From contig JADNYV010000560.1 of NCBI GenBank assembly GCA_015501055.1, forward strand, positions 1 through 22,096: a DNA stretch of 22,096 nucleotides, in the 5' to 3' direction. Under the pieces are notes generated by a model. It was not told where the DNA came from and did no database searches. It saw only the letters and a list, made by a program, of their open reading frames with translations. Within the stretch, counting starts at the first letter, position 1. Each line of letters begins with the position of its first letter. The DNA is from Mucidula mucida (taxonomy: Eukaryota; Basidiomycota; Agaricomycetes; Agaricales; Physalacriaceae). The position numbers and the translations under genes were made by a program. Shown in pieces: positions 20,401 through 22,096 of the stretch.

Positions 20401-21420
20401 GCAGTCAACCGGTTTGGAACCAGGCGTGAGTTCTATCGCGTGATCCCAGGGTCTTCGCTCCGGTAGCTTGTCAAAGTCCGCCTTGCTAAATACATCGGAG
20501 AATTCCTCAATGTAAGGTGCAGCAGCGGATGAAGGCTGTCGTGATCTCAGCTTTTCACCGCTTTTGCGATAGTTGTCCCAGTCCATTCAAAACAACCGCT
20601 CTCCCTCCTCCAGCTTCTCTTCTACATCTTCTCCTTCGTCTTCTGGCAAGTCATACTCAGGTAGATAGCCGCAGCGGTCTGGGCATTGATCAAATGTCAA
20701 CGTGGATTCCGTCCAGTTGATCGTGGGGTTGTGATATCGTAGCCAGTCTAACCCCAAAAAGATACTTGTTTTGCCAAGATTGGTGACGGCCAACTCGATC
20801 TTTTTGGCGTGGTCACCAATCTTCATTTGTACCTCCACAAAACCTTTGATTGCCCCTCCCTTGTTTAGGGTTCCATCCGCATTGTAGACAGGGAGCTTGA
20901 CCGGCAACTCCTTGATCGGGAGTCCGTTCTTCTCGACGAATTCTTTATTGACGCAAGAACCCGTTGCTCCACTGTCAAGAAGGGCACTTGTTTCCCATTC
21001 AGAGCCTGTGTGTACGCTCTCTATGGTTACTCGGAGTTTCATGTCCTGCCCCTTTGTTCCCCGGATATACTTCCTCGACTTTTTTAACTCCGTTACAACT
21101 TCTACCGCAGCTTCCTTTGTCAACGCTCTGATTGCCATCACCTTCTCTTCCATTGCTTCTCTCTCTCTCTGCTCCGACATCCATGCTCTCAAAATTCCCA
21201 CTGCTCTCGGCACTTCGTTCTCTCTTAGCCTTTGTGCAACCCACTTAGGCGTGTTTGGTTCGTATCTTTCTTTCGCAGGTTTTGGTGGTGAAATCATTGA
21301 TGATATTTTAGATGCCTTAGTATCAGTACTGTAAATAGATTCTGCATCAAACGATTCTTCCCTTGGCAACTGCTCCGGTAGGACTGCGTCTACTGCAGGA
21401 ACTTTGCAAAACCTAACTCT
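17472..21420 (-). pseudogene. pol: pol of element 2 (PR-RT-RH-IN-chromodomain) with three to five in-frame stops
   Basis: The frame opens near 21420, -1 relative to gag. The domains in order on the minus strand are:
- protease, DSGATGS at 20976-20956;
- reverse transcriptase, with YLDD at 19953-19942 inside an uninterrupted 355-codon run (20586-19519);
- RNase H, with a conserved Glu (NKEMMAI) and Asp (FTDHQNL) around 19400-19290;
- integrase, with an HHCC finger (HHNAQLAGH...CQKC) and DDE core (GTD, HDHGPQY, QTERLNQE);
- a complete chromodomain (WEVEKVV...YKVHWKGYGTHKQTWEP) at about 17805-17640, ending at TAA 17474-17472.
Stops are TGA 20589 (a Trp in element 1), TGA 19521, TAG 18057 and TGA 17976. 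An 11-base deletion near 17869 shifts the frame just before the chromodomain. The 19521 and 17976 stops are shared with element 1. It is probably non-functional as written, though much better preserved than element 1. Confidence 0.93.
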
Positions 21421-22096
21421 TCAGCCAACTTCTTCTTCTCTTCGTCATTCATTTCAGTCCATAGTCCCTGAATCTGCTGGGGTCAATCCTTCTTCGGACA
21501 AAACCTGCTGATGTGGCCGTGTTTGCCACAGCTGAAGCAAAGTCCCTTTTGACATGCGTTGTCAATGTCCATCGGCCTGCCGGCTCCTCCATAGGTAACG
21601 TCAGTGGCATCTTGTCATGTAATTGGCGTCGGGGGTGGGTTCATAGGATTGGCTCTCAATATAGCCGCCTGCGGAGCTTGGGGCCGGGACTGCATGCCGG
21701 GCCTCTTGCTCGCCATCCGCCTTCTCCACAACTGATCAATCTGAATAATCTGTGCCTTCCAATCCTTGTATTTCACCGGCAACCTGTCTCGGCTGCCATA
21801 GATCTGGTTGATAATCTTCTCATTGACATTGGTCTCGAGAAGTTGTACGACATATGCGTCATCCTTCGAGTATTCCGCCTAGGTGAGCAGAACCTTGAAC
21901 TTCTGGAAGAAATCTTGAGCGGTGTCTTGCCCCTGGCGCAATCGCTTGATCTGGTCTTGCGCATCTCGCACGAGGTTGGAGTCCACAAATCGGTCCTTCA
22001 GATGCTCCTTGAACTCCATCCAGGAGACTGTCCATTCCTCTTCTTTCTCGTCAAAGTTCTGATCCATGTAGTTCTGGACATATGCATCTATGTGAT
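21390..22096 (-). pseudogene. gag: gag of element 2, 3' part, with three shared in-frame stops
   Basis: Only codons from about residue 75 are in the window. The gag domain, basic linker and CCHC knuckle (C-F-S-C-x4-H-x4-C, near 21540-21500) match element 1. Stops TAG 21881, TGA 21617 and TGA 21485 occur at the same codons as 6049, 6312 and 6444 of element 1. The one-base loss seen in element 1 near 6092 is absent here. The natural gag end is TAG 21392-21390, with the pol frame already open for about 30 bases upstream. Confidence 0.9.

Larger units (their letters stand above)
16932..22096 (-). mobile_element. Element 2: second copy of the same gypsy retrotransposon, minus strand, runs off the window
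   Basis: The visible part runs from the 3' LTR (16932-17460) through pol to gag. The window edge matches element 1 base 5834, so the 5' LTR, leader and first 74 gag codons are outside. Flanking bases before the LTR are accaa; the partner duplication is not in view. Compared with element 1, its pol frame is far better kept (a 453-codon and a 355-codon run), but it has private stops at 20589 and 18057 and an 11-base deletion near 17869. It shares five other stops with element 1. The different flanking DNA shows an independent insertion rather than a duplicated segment, as far as this one side can tell. Confidence 0.95.

Overview
The window looks like nuclear DNA of a mushroom-forming basidiomycete. 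The genes carry many short GT-AG introns of about 43-80 bp. The repeat families present (Tf1/sushi-like chromodomain gypsy elements, an integrase-core family, a BED/hAT transposase and a large repeat-associated gene family) are ones I associate with Agaricomycetes. This assignment is inference from gene style and family memory, not from a search.

Left end (1-2450): ordinary chromosome. An initiator tRNA-Met (173-244, minus) with a Pol III T-run lies just downstream of an apparently intact four-exon gene for a FAR-17a/AIG1-like membrane protein (415-1278, minus). An intergenic stretch and a decayed F-box-like gene (1866-2348, plus) follow.

Middle (2460-13952): a degraded eight-exon integrase-core (DDE-type) gene (2460-4289, minus) sits head-to-head with a long degraded plus-strand gene whose first part carries an HxD...H pattern resembling a 2-oxoglutarate/Fe(II) dioxygenase. 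That second gene is split. A complete LTR retrotransposon (element 1, 4513-11009) landed inside its coding sequence and left the target duplication gcatc on both sides. Element 1 has LTRs of about 530 bp, a TATA box, a putative self-priming primer-binding site, gag, a pol carrying protease, RT, RNase H, integrase and chromodomain, and a polypurine tract. Its gag and pol are broken by stops and many one-base deletions.

Right (13953-22096): a cluster of CGAGT/ACTCG motifs probably marks one end of a hAT element. Its transposase (14243-16896, minus, 11 recognisable exons) is nearly intact apart from one in-frame TAG. The start of that gene is cut off by a second, minus-strand copy of the same gypsy family (element 2, 16932 to beyond the window). 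Element 2 shares five in-frame stops with element 1 but lacks its deletions.

The overall picture is nested transposition. Two independent insertions of one already defective gypsy lineage broke older mobile or repeat-associated genes, next to a small conserved island holding tRNA-iMet and the AIG1-like gene.
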